From assembly GCA_902728285.1 (NCBI GenBank), contig CACVBU010000004.1, positions 977,909 to 1,041,908 on the forward strand: a DNA stretch of 64,000 bases. The letters run 5' to 3'. This document shows, in pieces, positions 25,301 to 33,785 of the stretch (position 1 is its first letter; the number at the start of each line of letters is the position of its first letter). A model generated the notes under the pieces. That model was not told the origin of the DNA. It saw nothing but the letters and a program-made list of their open reading frames with translations, and ran no database searches. Source of the DNA: Clytia hemisphaerica. Taxonomy: Eukaryota > Cnidaria > Hydrozoa > Leptothecata > Clytiidae. The translations under genes were made by a program, and so were the position numbers.

Positions 25301-26896
25301 AAGATCGAGCACTCTCAGCAGATAGAAGAAAATAGACTTGTAAAAATCTCAATATTTTCCAACCATGAGAGTAGCTGTAGACGATGCTATCGTCCGTTCA
25401 GAGGGTCAGTAAACGCGAGAAAATATCTAAGCGCAGAGTCAGGGCGTCAGGGCGGTTTACGGGAAAAAAGAGGCGGTGGAGTTTGGAACACTGTAAAAAC
25501 TTCCGCCACTGCTTACTCTGCCCCGGGTTAACTACCAATTTCAAATGTATCCCGCCTCCTAAACTAATCCCTTTTTAGTAATCTTGTGATAGGATCGTCT
25601 AGGGTAGCTGTCGAAACATTCTTCATCTGTTTTCTAGACCTACTTTAATCCAGACATTTTAACATTGGTCCGCAATCTCGTAACCGGAAGTGTCACCGGA
25701 AGTTCCGACCTTGACATCATTTTGTCACAAGGGAGACAACCAGAAGGAACGGAAGCGACCGAAGAAATTAATCAAGCCCGGAAAAGATGCCGAGTTGAAC
25801 AACTCGCACTTAATGATGAGTCGTTCAAAATATTTGGGGTGAGTTGTTTTGTGTCACAAACATGCTTCGTATTCAAACAATTACCATGGTGATTATGTCC
25901 CTTGAGACATTAAATGATTTTTTTATGAATAGGAGGTAGTTTTAATAAAGTCCACTGGGAGTTAATCACCATTAATCACCAATTTCAAAACGAGGCAAGT
26001 GATGTTCGTAACGTAATTTATGAAAAGGTCTTTAGACCAATCCTGACAAGAAAATGGTGAGCCTTTCCCTTCTCTGCCCCAAAGTTGATCCGGTCTTAAC
26101 ATTGCCACTGGGAGAAAGAGCCCTTTTCAGTGTCTTCTTGTTGGCATATTCCAGTGAATATTTGTTGTATTGGGCTAAATTTGTTTAAATAAACTCCTTT
26201 GATTTAGCCATGAAGTGTGAATTTCTTTGTCATTATTCGAAACTCGTGCTTTTAAAGAAAAGCCACCTCTTTACATGAGGGAAAGTTTGAGCTCAAATTT
26301 GCGACAGCAATATTACGTCAAATAACCAAGCAAATTCATGATATTCATAATGTAATGTTTTCTGCGGAAACAACCCGGTTTCTTCCAGTAGTGGCAAATT
26401 TTAGCTAGAGAAAAGTCGTTCAAAACTTGCCACTACTGGCAAAAACCATGATATTTCCGTAAAAAACATTACGTCATGAATATCATGAATTGCATTGGTA
26501 CACTTTGAAGATACTGACATATTGATGTTCAAACACAGTCCCCTTATTGCGATATTGTTTATAAAAATGTATCAAGCCAAATATTCTCTTCGTTTTTAGG
26601 AAGTGAAACGTTTTGGTGAACTGTTTATGAGAGCATTGTCATATCATGGAACATTATGTTTGGGTTTATACCGCCTCCATAATCAAGAGCGCCGCTCGAA
26701 ATCTCTTAATAAACGATACGTTATAAATTTCCCGCCACCAGATTTTCTATTAAAAAAAGACGATTTAGTATACGTTTTGCTTCAATTTGAAGAAAAAGGA
26801 TATAATTTACAGACTTTATCCGAAGAAGATGATAAATATGGTGGAGAGGAAAAAATTAATTTAGAATTCGATTCGAATGATCAAACACAATTATGA
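1301..26896 (+). CDS. Slo1/BK-type calcium-activated potassium channel, C-terminal 13 exons (5' end outside window)
   Basis: Exons: 1301-1366, 3253-3339, 3672-3757, 10729-10867, 11436-11550, 12268-12363, 13111-13200, 17281-17322, 22802-22964, 24253-24453, 24779-24918, 25638-25838, 26600-26896 (stop). All have AG/GT borders and matching phases, giving 573 residues. The product would be the cytosolic gating ring of a large-conductance potassium channel. Seen in order: end of RCK1 (ELGLLLIAVE, residues 5-14; FVVNPSDD, 23-30); a cysteine cluster with CGRCH at 56-60, matching the CxxCH of BK; a poorly conserved linker (81-126); RCK2 start (LYDITGTYFWC); PLRASNQH; VDLRVVNVHLADLVIILS; an acidic stretch ECEEDDEEF (372-380) where BK has its calcium bowl; YACGSVFTDSVLDFLASATYFN; RCRVEQLAL; and the C-terminal KRYVINFPPPDF. 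The S0-S6 segments and pore must lie upstream. The family assignment is strong; Slo1 versus Slo3-like calcium sensing is open because the bowl is altered. The fourth exon is supported mainly by phase. Confidence 0.92.
1414..2480 (-). mobile_element. Dispersed element, copy 1, itself interrupted by a 526-bp insertion
   Basis: 1414-1736 plus 2263-2480 match, in inverted orientation, the uninterrupted copy at about 32010-32545 (shared end CTGAGTATCAGAGGTTAAG; shared interior including CCAAGATCTTGGATGGTCG). It has no coding capacity. It lies in BK intron 1. Confidence 0.8.
1737..2262. mobile_element. 526-bp MITE with TTT target duplication (Harbinger-like)
   Basis: Terminal inverted repeats GGTCGTGTTCAGAC / GTCTGAACACGACC are flanked by TTT (1734-1736 and 2263-2265). 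The homologous site near 32230 lacks the insert and has a single TTT, so the borders are exact. The centre holds a perfect hairpin, AGAGACGCTCGGAGCGTCTCT (about 1977). Confidence 0.88.
3672..3757 (+). CDS. BK channel exon with CxxCH cysteine cluster
   Basis: The exon is bounded by ttttccag and gtaagt and codes for 28 full codons. It contains the pattern Y-C-x-x-C-H followed by a basic loop and C-x-C-K-K. In vertebrate BK the equivalent segment (YCKACH...CGCK) links RCK1 and RCK2 and is the reported haem-binding site. It begins with one base and ends with one base of split codons, which fit the exons at 3253-3339 and 10729-10867. Confidence 0.9.
4218..6604 (+). pseudogene. LINE ORF1 (coiled-coil RNA-binding protein), split by a DNA transposon
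   Basis: The 36 codons 4218-4325 continue in frame at 5794 once the 4326-5785 insertion and one target-duplication copy are removed. The downstream part has a heptad-rich segment, then EIAGIPDS...ACHRL...R..RTIVRFVNRKLAE, similar to the ORF1 proteins of CR1/L1-type elements. A frameshift near 6155 separates the coiled coil from the C-terminal domain. Confidence 0.8.
4326..5785. mobile_element. 1460-bp DNA transposon (hAT-like, non-autonomous) inserted in LINE ORF1
   Basis: Ends are CCCGGGGGGGGGCACT and the inverted AGTGCCCC...CCGGG. The insertion is flanked by a direct 8-bp duplication CTCAAGAC (4318-4325 and 5786-5793), and removing one copy restores the ORF1 frame. Within both ends the octamer CCTGTCAG occurs repeatedly (about 4390-4520 and 5635-5705), consistent with subterminal transposase-binding repeats. 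No transposase is seen. An 8-bp duplication is typical of hAT elements. Confidence 0.85.
6748..10124 (+). pseudogene. LINE ORF2 (PHD finger, endonuclease, reverse transcriptase), frameshifted
   Basis: The longest intact piece (7454-8722) holds the C-terminal half of the endonuclease and the start of the reverse transcriptase (T-G-P-N-S-I-P-Y). The catalytic FADD box is at about 9263-9275. Segments after 8722, in 9000-9200 and at 9690 fall in other frames, so no complete protein can be made. The 3' non-coding tail has a long pyrimidine run (10128-10260). Confidence 0.88.
10521..10603. repeat. Palindromic MITE, CAGCTGGCACACAACGTT family
   Basis: An 83-bp copy just downstream of the LINE tail in BK intron 3. 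The ends are diverged (CCGCTGGCACACAA and TTGTGTACCAGTTGGG) and one arm is shortened. Confidence 0.8.
10729..10867 (+). CDS. BK channel linker exon (RCK1-RCK2 linker), phase-inferred
   Basis: A good acceptor (tttcaaccag) and donor (gtaaag) bound 45 open codons plus two split-codon bases at each side, exactly the phase needed between 3757 and 11436. The product is Ser/Thr/Lys-rich with no conserved motif, as expected of the variable linker between the two RCK domains. It lies just downstream of the LINE. Without transcript data this is the least certain exon of the gene. Confidence 0.65.
12023..12212. repeat. MITE with TACACCTTTTCGACC ends
   Basis: Inverted ends TACACCTTTTCGACCG / CGGTCGAAAAGGTGTA enclose about 160 bp in BK intron 5. 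The body GTGCCACTTAATTATTCAAT...GTGGGATAAAGCGGACAAAA recurs at about 2500-2680. A diverged copy in the other orientation is at 24004-24208, immediately upstream of BK exon 10. Confidence 0.85.
12723..13025. repeat. GGTGACGGGT/GGGACCCTTATG family element
   Basis: It starts GCAAGGTGACGGGTATG and ends GGGACCCTTATGAATCGCACATACCCAACACCCATTTTGC. Related copies are at about 22600-22760, 51199-51410 (with long G/C runs as termini) and 55125-55640. It lies in BK intron 6. Confidence 0.6.
13353..13560. repeat. Inverted-repeat element, CAGGTTGCAAAATTAAAG family
   Basis: Ends ATACACAGGTTGCAAAATTA and ATAATTTTGCAACTTGTATTGG. Relatives at 28136-28927 (interrupted), 39070-39285 and the partial 46886-46955 share AGTCTGAAGACAAATCATGC and CTCGAAA segments. 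Confidence 0.8.
13855..14190. repeat. G-run-rich inverted-repeat element
   Basis: It starts CTCCGAATAGACGGGGGTCC and ends GGCCTCTATTCGGGAG, with internal runs of G including one of 12 or more. A similar arrangement (GAATAAAAGGGGGTCCGAA...GGGACGTTTATTCCCGAG) is at about 29490-29738. It lies in BK intron 7. Confidence 0.65.
17281..17322 (+). CDS. BK channel 42-bp micro-exon
   Basis: Fourteen codons (W-A-S-I-S-T-F-P-G-V-F-I-V-Q) between tttcctgtag and gtaatc. They align with the W-E-T-L-H-N-F-P-K-V-S-I-L-P segment of vertebrate BK that precedes the G-x-P-x-x-x-x-D-L-R motif. Both borders are phase 0 and match the neighbours at 13200 and 22802. Confidence 0.85.
17782..20958 (-). CDS. Putative small secreted cysteine-rich (PAN/apple-like) protein, nested in BK intron
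   Basis: Three exons read on the minus strand: 20862-20958 (ATG), 19786-19944, 17782-18059 (stop). Phases match and give 177 residues. Exon 1 codes for a typical signal peptide: MYRK, then a hydrophobic run (SFFFALQWIIVYA). Exons 2 and 3 each contain a four-cysteine block: C-x13-C-x5-C in exon 2 closed by G-I-C-Y-L, and L-Q-C-x3-C-x5-C-x14-C in exon 3 closed by G-N-C-Y-A-L. Such repeats resemble PAN/apple modules, but I cannot assign a family firmly. The acceptor of exon 3 (aatcag) has a weak pyrimidine tract. The gene lies wholly inside the BK intron 17323-22801 in antisense orientation. A further exon between 18060 and 19785 is possible. Confidence 0.6.
18890..19190. repeat. Inverted-repeat element rich in AATATATTG
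   Basis: It starts GTGCACGAATCCGTTA...CACTACACAATATATTG and ends CAATGTATTGTGTAGTCT...GTTTAGTGGATGCAAG. The same outer end recurs, inverted, near 32570-32610 (CTTGCATCCACTAACGGATT). Confidence 0.7.
19320..19440. other. Unexplained GC-rich block in BK intron 8
   Basis: About 120 bp distinctly richer in G+C than the surroundings (CCGCCACGCATGGGCGGTGG, then a GACTGGCCCTCC segment). I see no ORF, no splice-bounded exon that fits either gene, and no other copy in the window. Confidence 0.3.
20005..20666. repeat. 660-bp near-perfect palindrome centred on a GGCTTGGGGACACGAG MITE
   Basis: The left arm 20005-20283 and right arm about 20386-20666 are reverse complements with only a few single-base differences. 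The inner part (20222-20454) is a MITE with GGCTTGGGGACACGAGAA termini. The outer 215 bp of each arm has no other copy in the window, so flanking DNA has been duplicated in inverted orientation. Another fragment of the MITE end lies at 19964-20004, directly against the left arm. Confidence 0.9.
20713..20799. repeat. Palindromic MITE, CAGCTGGCACACAACGTT family
   Basis: An 87-bp copy with perfect terminal 19-mers, inside intron 1 of the nested minus-strand gene and BK intron 8. Confidence 0.9.
21940..22342 (+). mobile_element. tRNA-derived SINE with ATCT tail
   Basis: A Pol III A-box-like AGGCGTAGTGG (about 21949) and B-box GAGTTCGATACC (22010-22021) form a tRNA-like head. The unrelated body ends in an (ATCT)n tail (about 22317-22340). 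The whole is flanked by a 12-bp direct repeat CAGACGACAGCA (21928-21939 and 22343-22354), the mark of target-primed insertion. It lies in BK intron 8. Confidence 0.85.
22512..22600 (+). pseudogene. Truncated duplicate of BK exon 9 (pseudo-exon)
   Basis: A second copy of the 5' half of the exon at 22802-22964, with its own polypyrimidine tract and AG acceptor. It keeps an open frame from G-S-P-Y-R-Q-V-D-L-R to V-I-I-L-S-P, with one replacement (Asn for His in V-N-V-x-L-A-D-L), then diverges after the SP codons and runs into a stop near 22641 without a clear donor. About 30 bases of the upstream intron are duplicated too. A repeat sequence lies between the copies. Confidence 0.85.
22600..22790. 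repeat. Repeat fragment between duplicated BK exons
   Basis: Its interior and end (AGACTTTCGAGGGTGTAAAAAGGGGACCC followed by a CATTTTGGC-like tail) match the ends of elements at about 12723-13025, 32890-32965 and 55125-55640, a family bounded by GCAAGGTGACGGGT and CACCTATTTTGCC-like ends. Confidence 0.6.
24004..24208. repeat. MITE with TACACCTTTTCGACC ends, second copy
   Basis: Ends CACACCTTATCGACAGT and TGGTCGAAAAGGTGTA. It contains the reverse of the GCGGACAAAA / CCGTCCCAGTC body seen at 12023-12212. It ends about 45 bp before the acceptor of the exon at 24253. Confidence 0.75.
24513..24752. repeat. GTCGGGGAAAA element with internal tandem units and long flanking duplication
   Basis: TATCGGGGAAAACTTCG at one end and CGAAGTTTTCCCCGATAA at the other enclose several copies of an 18-20-bp unit (GGGGAAAATTTTCGTCG). 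The insertion is flanked by direct copies of GGTCGTAAACTTACATAC (24513 and 24731). It lies in BK intron 10, ending about 30 bp before the exon at 24779. Confidence 0.75.
24965..25033 (+). pseudogene. Duplicate of BK exon 11 3' end with its splice donor
   Basis: Sequence matching 24881-24949 (end of the exon coding D-F-L-A-S-A, its gtaagt donor and the following intron bases) recurs about 84 bp downstream with a few changes. The copy lacks an acceptor and the first part of the exon, so it is a non-coding decoy unless a cryptic acceptor is used. Confidence 0.8.
26332..26491. repeat. Palindromic MITE, ATTCATGATATTCATGACGTAATG family
   Basis: An inverted repeat of about 160 bp, with CCAGTAGTGGCAAATTTTA and TTGCCACTACTGG near its centre. 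A second full copy is at 43371-43531, a half at 37255-37325 and a remnant at 3783-3900. It lies in BK intron 12. Confidence 0.88.
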
Positions 26897-26981
26897 TAAA
26901 TTATGTTAATTCATGCAGTTGGAATAGGATGATGATTCTATGGTTTTTAAAGGATTTAATATCCAAAAATTATACAACATT

Positions 26982-27187
26982 TACACGTTTTTTTGTAAGA
27001 ACAACTTTTTGAGTTTTAAGCCTAAAAATGTTCTTAACATGTTCTTATTTTCGCCATTTTCTGCGAATCTTTGTCCATTTTCCTAAGGAATTTGGTGTTT
27101 TTGAGTCCACAAAGTCTTAAAAAGTTCTTAACTTGTTCTTAAGATTTTGGCCATCGAAGCCTTATGTTCTTATATATAAAACGTGTA
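26982..27187. repeat. MITE, TACACGTTTTTTATAAGAACAT family
   Basis: TACACGTTTTTTTGTAAGAAC at one end and TATAAAACGTGTA at the other. The body is marked by AAGCCTAAAAATGTTCTTAAC and TGGCCATCGAAGCCTTATGT. Other copies: 39645-39885, 42765-43021, 44118-44357, 44935-45145 (partial), 47179-47436, 49802-50385 (interrupted) and 58956-59167. Confidence 0.88.
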
Positions 27188-28135
27188 ACTTAACGCTTTG
27201 TAGACTCTAAACTGAAACATACAATTTCTTAGGCAAAAAAAATTCAAGAACACTCAATTTAAGATTAATATTTTAAGGATTAAAACCCAACGAATTAGAA
27301 TTATCAAAGGCGAGTTTTGAATAAATTTTTGGCCTTGATTTCGTGTAATTTGCATGAAAAAGAATCAAGCAATTGAACTCTGACCATTTAAAATCAGAAA
27401 GCTTATATTTAGTTGTTTTTATTTCGTGCCACTTATACGGAATTAAAAATTTCAAAACCCCTGTATTCGCTAGTGCGTTTCACTTTCAGTCAATTACGTC
27501 TCGTATTTTCACTACACCCCTGTGTGAGAGACCCGCTGGGACCCCAAGCCCCCCATTGGAGAAATTGGAAATTTACTTTGATTACATTATCCCCATTGGG
27601 ATTACGATGGAAAATTTCATCCCCGCTGTGGGAAAGATTTTTACCGGGGCTGTGAGACACCTTTTTAAGACACTAAGTCAAAAAACAAATTTATCCAACT
27701 AAATAGCGTGTAATGGTGTTTAGAAGGTTCAAAAAGAAAAAATCTCATCAATTTTTTAGCGAATAAATTTTGGTCCCTCACTTCAAACGGGCCCTCTTGA
27801 CAATAAAAAACTAAAATCTTTATGGCTATATTTCTTTACTAGAAATGAAGTTATCATAATCATTCATTAGGGAAAATAATAAAATTCATTTATATAAATT
27901 CTGGTCCACTTTTTTTCGGACACAGTCACTAAAATTAGGCCGCATTCTTTAATTTGATATATTTTTTGGTATTTGTAGATATCTTTATCGTCATATTGTT
28001 TTTTTATTTTTATTTTTCATTTTCAAAAGACTTTTCCTTTTGCTTATACGGATTCTTTTTTTAAGAACATGACATGAATTGGTTAAGCCGTTAAGTGTCA
28101 ATGCCATCATATAACGAGGTCCCCCAGCGGACTTT

Positions 28136-28927
28136 CAATACACGTGTTCCAAAATTATGGCAGTGCAGTCAAAACATGTGATTACTCGAAAAAGTTCACG
28201 TGATTTCATTCCCATGTTACTTGTTTTACAACTTACAGCTGATAACTTTATTAGGGTGGTTTTTCACTACGCTAGATAGGTAAGTGGTTCTCATCAACGG
28301 CCTTTTTCATAAATTTCTAAGGGTTGTAAAAAATATACAATGAAGATTTGTGCTTAACATCAGATTTTGATGGCTTCATATCAGCATTCTAGATTTAATG
28401 TCGAAAATTGGTCATTAAACCTTTTGTTCTCCAAGAGAGGGCTACATCTCTCTTGGATTAATGACCAATTAAGCGAAAAAGACAGCATAAGTAAATTGGT
28501 TGCCATAAAAGTAGCAGAATGTGCAGTGGGATTCTTTTGTAAAAAGTTGGTCATATGGGAAAAGTGTTTTCTTTCCCGATAGAGTTGAAGAGCAAACTTT
28601 CATATGTATTGATTTGATGAGGAATCTTGTCACAGAAAATGTTCATTAGAAGGCTGTAATAAGATAAGCGAGTTGATGATTTTTGATAAAATTTTCTTCA
28701 AATTCAAAGGTTTGTAAACGCTTTGACAACTGTTTTGGGAGTCAGTAATGCTTTCCTATCAATTTTCTTTGTTTCAGCTAATCGATTTTCGCCAGAAAGT
28801 CTCAGTGAAAAACCACCCTTAGTGTTGATAAATTCAAACTAATCAAAAATGTCATGTAACAAGCACATAAAAATTTCGAGTAAAAGCGTGATTTGTCTTC
28901 AGACTTTAATTTTGCAACCTGTGTATT
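28136..28927. mobile_element. CAGGTTGCAAAATTAAAG-family element interrupted by a 565-bp insertion
   Basis: The outer parts (28136-28253 and 28819-28927) match the uninterrupted copies at 13353-13560 and 39070-39285. The insertion point is the TTA in GATAACTTTATTAGTGT. Confidence 0.8.
28254..28818. mobile_element. 565-bp MITE with TTA target duplication (PIF/Harbinger-like)
   Basis: Terminal inverted repeats GGGTGGTTTTTCACT / AGTGAAAAACCACCC are flanked by TTA (28251-28253 and 28819-28821). Two empty relatives in the window carry a single TTA at this place. A TWA duplication is typical of PIF/Harbinger. The interior has an inverted repeat around ATTGGTCATTAA and no convincing ORF. Confidence 0.88.
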
Positions 28928-28932
28928 GGATA

Positions 28933-29106
28933 CTTTAATGGAACTTACGCGGGGATTAAATTTCGCGGTTTGGCCTATCCGCGAAATTCAAAAATTTCGT
29001 GGGGACTTAATTTCGCGGGTGGCACTATTGGGTGGACGGATTACACCCAAATCCGCGAAATCCGCGAAATTTAATCCCCGCGAAAGTTTATCCCATTAAA
29101 GTATCC
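28933..29106. repeat. Palindromic MITE rich in CGCGAAA
   Basis: TACTTTAATGGAACTTACGC and its inverted end (GTTTATCCCATTAAAGTA) enclose repeated TTTCGCG/CGCGAAA words. Related palindromes with CCTAAAGTAC-type ends are at about 540-690, 41452-41610, 56668-56982 and 62212-62532. Confidence 0.8.
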
Positions 29107-29150
29107 CATTAAGTACCACTGGCATCATACTCTAAGGTCCCAAATAGTAC

Positions 29151-29490
29151 AATCAAGGTCATAATATTTGAGAAAAAAGGGAAATCCACCGGGAAGTTTT
29201 TGAACCACAATCGATTTGTAAGTGCTCTAAAGTAGGTTGGAAGGGTAGAGTTTTAACTCTGAGTTTTAACATGAGACTTAAGACTTAGGACCTTAGTATC
29301 TCAGGATCCAAAAGTTCAAAAATAGTCCAATAAGACTCAGAATATAGCCTGGAAGTCTGCCAACCCCTCCCAAATTGAAATATTCGATTAAATTAAAAAG
29401 ATAGCCAAAAATCGACTTTCTCGCCAGAACTTTAAATCTTGAAAAACGTTAAAATAGCCAAAATTCTCAATATATTATGAACTTGATTGT
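29151..29490. repeat. MITE, ACAATCAAGGTCATAATAT family
   Basis: ACAATCAAGGTCATAATATT at one end and ATATTATGAACTTGATTGTA at the other. The body contains CCTACTTTAGAGC/GCTCTAAAGTAGG and TTTCTCGCC motifs. Relatives are at 35092-35440 (inverted) and, broken up, at 23548-23820, 25140-25340 and 43170-43240. Confidence 0.8.
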
Positions 29491-31599
29491 AGGGGGTGTG
29501 AATAAAAGGGGGTCCGAATTTTTATTAAACTCTAATAAATGGGGGAGTCTGAATAAAAGGGGGGTCCAAAATTGTACAAACCTCCAAAATTATAGGCTAT
29601 TTAGACCAATACAGCTTGTGATAACTGAAAATATTTAAAAAAATAAATGAATAAACACGGGGGTCCTATTAAGAACGGGTGGTCAAAAAAATTTTCAAAA
29701 TTATTAACTGGTAGGGACGTTTATTCCCGAGTATGATAGATCAATCAATTTTTTGGTCCTCAACCGGTAGGTATGAAACTAGTAACCCCACCCATACCAC
29801 CCTGCTTTTTTACCAAGCTCAAATAAAAAAGTTGAGATTGGCATTGGGCTAAGAAATTTCATAATGTATTTTTCGGTGTTATGCTGTTATACTTAAGTGA
29901 GAGATTCATATATACCCAGAGCCACCTGCACCACTTTTTGATTTTACTTATATGGGCGCAATACAGCCTTTTGTGAGCACTATCAGCATCATAAAACAAT
30001 AAAACAGCTAATTTATAGGGACTGGGTTCGAACTTATAACGGAACTGTATGAAATCTGAAAGATTGTCATCGAATTAAAGTATGTAGGAACCAATCTCGT
30101 ATGCACAGCTACAACATTTGATTTACTGATGGACACGATTAAATATTTCGTGAGCTCCACAAAAATCGTATAAAAGCAAACTAACCAGAGATCAGGTTCA
30201 AATTTAGAGATGCTTAAAACTAAAGGATTTTTGAAAGGGAAGAAACTCAAACTGCAAAAGCCTTTTGATAGATAAAATCATGGCTGAAAAGGATTTGTAA
30301 GGCTAACACCCATTAGTTTAGATTGAGGAGAAAGGTTGTGGAAATCGGTGGAGAATGCTCTGCTCTGATATTTGATAATGCATGAAGCTGTTTACTTTCA
30401 AACCGCCAGCGAATTGTCTGAAATGAAATTAATGCTTTAGCTACGAGTTAAACGAATAAATATGTAGCATTATTGCTATTTCACGTGGATAATCTAAGAC
30501 ATTCAGATATATTCTTTTGATTGCTTTCACGAGGTCAACACAGCCAGCATGCTCGGGTATCTATGGACCGAATGGAACATTGGAAGGAGCAGGGACTCGG
30601 ACCGCGAACTCTTGGTTGATGTGCTGACGCCTTGCCAACTTTCTCTAGTCTTTCAGATTTGAACTAAATGGGAGGATGGTGGTTAGCCGCGTGAATTTAA
30701 TTTTTTTTATTTCACTACACGTTTTTTTATAAGGAACCTTAACTTGGCTCCGAACCTGGAGATATTTTTCAGAGAATTTCAGCCTCAAAGTTCCTTATCG
30801 AGTCCCTTACTTAGATGCTAAGATTGCATTTGCTAAGTATGTAACTTATGTATAAGTATAACATTGTATTAAAATGCAAAGATGACATTTATAGAATGTT
30901 GTTTCCTCAATATTTTCTCATGTTTTTGTTTAGGCTTTTGTAAATGTATGCAAACTCAAGTGAACTCTCTATTTCTTAACTTGTGTTCCTTATTCTCAGC
31001 CCGAACAGTTCCTTAACAATTTCTTATTTTTTGGACCATCTTCAGCCTCAAGTTTCTTATAAATGCGTTCCTTATAAAAAAAGATACGTTTACCATGAGT
31101 CCATTTCGAAAGATCACCAAACTAAACTGGTCATTTTAATCAAAACCTTTTTATGGAAAGATGATTCTCAATGGATTGAATTTACATAGGATAAAGAAAA
31201 AGTTATTTTTGATTTGAGGGAGATGAAAAATTTTTTGAATAATTTACACAACACTGAAAAAGAATTTTCATCAAATATTCAAAAAAAGGTTTTTTCTCTG
31301 CTAGCGAATAACTCCATCTGTCACTAATATTGTTACCATTCAGAGTTTTCATTTGATTTGATATTCATTTTTTGTTTTAAAATGTCATTTTTCATGTTAG
31401 ATTTTATGGGGAAAGTATAGATATTTTTCAAAAGTGTTTAGGAGTATGAGATATGATGTAGTGTTATTGTATCAGTATCTGATATATATCGGTACGAGTG
31501 GTTGGAGTAGTTTTGCCGAGTGGAATTAATTTGTTTTAGTACCGTGCAAGATCGAAAATCCAAAGGGTAAATAAAGGGCAATCTCGTCCTGGGCAAAAG

Positions 31600-31960
31600 G
31601 CAATTTGGATACGGGGACGTGCCGCTGGTCAGGGTCACTTTTTTAGGGTCTAAAGATATCTGACAGGGTCCAGATTTACTAATTTTCAATGTGTGAATCT
31701 GACAGGGTCGACTTCTGGTTATTTCAGACAATTTTCACCTCAGTGTGGAAATTAGAACAATTTTCAATTTTGTATCTACTTTCAGTCATTTTTCTGTGAT
31801 TATTGCCACTTTTCATGTTGTAAATAAGAAAAATTTCAATTTTTCGTTCTGACAGGGTTCCAATTTTCCGAAAATTCTTATCTGACAGGGGTCCACTTTT
31901 CAAACTCCAGCGGCAAGTCCCGTCGGCCGTCAAGGTCAGTGCCTCCCCGGGAATCATGTA
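31600..31960. mobile_element. Short copy of the CCTGTCAG (hAT-like) element family
   Basis: It begins with a segment containing ACGGGGACGTGCCGCTGG and ends with CCAGCGGCAAGTCCCG...GGTCAGTGCCTCCCCGGG, the same termini as the 4326-5785 element. It carries several CTGACAGGGT motifs (the reverse complement of ACCCTGTCAG) inside each end. Confidence 0.75.
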
Positions 31961-32009
31961 CCCCAGAGCAACTTTGCACCACTTTTTGATTTTACTGCTG
32001 GACGTGAGT

Positions 32010-32545
32010 ACCGTGAATAGCACAGGTCAAAATCATATATTGACGCTATGCTGACGAATCGAGATTCTAATCAGCGCGCAATCAACGAAGACAAAAGTAA
32101 CCATCACGACCATCCAAGATCTTGGATGAAGTTCAAAGTTGATATTTTTATTCCTGTCGTTGAAAACACAATTAAAAAATATCATCAATGCTTTGTAAAA
32201 AGAGTCAGTGATAGAGAATCATAACATAAAGTCTGTCTATTATTTCAATTCAATTAAAGTGACATTTCTATAATTAAAAGTTTAGTAATTACTGTTATAC
32301 GTTTGGGGATCATGTAAAAGATTTCTTTCGAAAGAAACTCATCTAAATTACACTTGGAGGTTTCAGGGAATTCGTAAATAGTAAACTGCATACTGATACA
32401 GTCTGCTAGACATTAATATGGTAATATTTGCTCTTCATCTTTGATTTTTTCTACAGTGATTAGATTGACACCTGCGCGATAAAATTTATATTATTGGTCT
32501 TCAGAGGTTAATATATTCTTTGAAAACTTAACCTCTGATACTCAG
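32010..32545 (+). mobile_element. Dispersed element, copy 2 (empty site for the 526-bp MITE)
   Basis: The uninterrupted counterpart of 1414-2480 in opposite orientation. It ends with the inverted form of the CTGAGTATCAGAGGTTAAG terminus at about 32527-32545. Confidence 0.8.
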
Positions 32546-33785
32546 AACTGCATTCGAGTTTGCAAGGTTGTTCTTTAGGCTACTTGCATCCACTAACGGA
32601 TTCGTGCTTCTATTCTAACCCTGCAGTTTTTGTAGATGTCTGCGATTGAGAGTTTAGTCTTTTAGGGGTTGTTATGTTCATTTCACTTGACCCCGATTTT
32701 TGTGTGTCTGCATCTGCAGGTCTTATCGTCTACTGCAGGTATAATGAACACCCCTTTCTCACAGACCCAGTAAGAATAGCTGAATTCTTTTTCACCGTTG
32801 CTCAACATATGATTGTGCCGATTGTGCAAACTCGAACCAAGTGTGAACCATTTGACTTTCAGATTTAGTTAGGAACATTTATGATCCTTTTTGGGACTTT
32901 TGTGGGCGAAAATGAAAAGGGACGCTCATATGGTCCTCATGAATCGCACTCATTTTGCCTGTGAGCGTATTCGTGAGTTTCCCGCTTGAAAAAAGGGCGT
33001 GGCATGGCACAACGGGGAATTTTCTAAAAGGACTTCTTTCTTTTCGGAAAATCGCTTGATCGCGGAAATTGTCGAAATTAATCAAGGAAGTAATTTGAGT
33101 TATGATGAGATCCTGGAACGCATTTTTTCTTGTATAGCCCCTTATAGAAACAATACTGACAATAAACAGTGTTGCCTGTTGGCAGTTGTTTTAACTAAGC
33201 TCGTAAGCTCCAGTGGTGTGACGTCAAATTTTCAATAATACGAAAAAATACCAAGATCTCCAAGCTTGAAAATCCAACAAAGGGGATATTCATTTTAGCT
33301 CAGAACATATTTTCTCAATAGAAATTTTGAAAAGAAAACCTCATTAATAACTGATTGCACAACATTCCACTGTGATTCAAGTTTTAAGGAAAATATCATT
33401 AATTTTTCATTGATGGAAAATTTCATTGAGAAAAAAATCACTCCCCCTACAAATCACGGCTCTTTCCGTAATTCGAATGTCTGTCGCTATGGAAACAAAG
33501 GTCACACACACTATAAAAAAACGTCGTTAATTTTTTCATTTAACGTGTGACCGCGTAACTCATTTTCCTTTTGAAATGAGGCCAGACCAATAAGCCGGAT
33601 ATGTTTACAAAATAGAACTCAGCTGAGATCGTGTGGTGTGGATTTATTTTTGGGAAATCTGAACACAAGCTACAACATCTGCTTATTTGCTACCTACCTA
33701 CCCTGTTCATTCAACTTCTACTTGACACTTCAAAGACTACAAACATCTTCTCTTCGTCATTCTGTTCTAGCCCTCAAAAATAAAA

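Larger units (their letters stand above)
26897..33785. other. Intergenic region between BK and SPATA6-like genes
   Basis: Both flanking genes are read rightwards. No splice-bounded coding exon was recognised. The contents are mostly the small transposons listed separately, plus a diverged CACGTTTTTTTATAAGGAACC element at about 30714-31095 and fragments with CCCGCTGGGAC/CCGGGGCTGTGAG ends at about 27515-27665. 33500-33785 probably holds the SPATA6-like promoter and 5' leader; no clear TATA box was identified. Confidence 0.6.
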
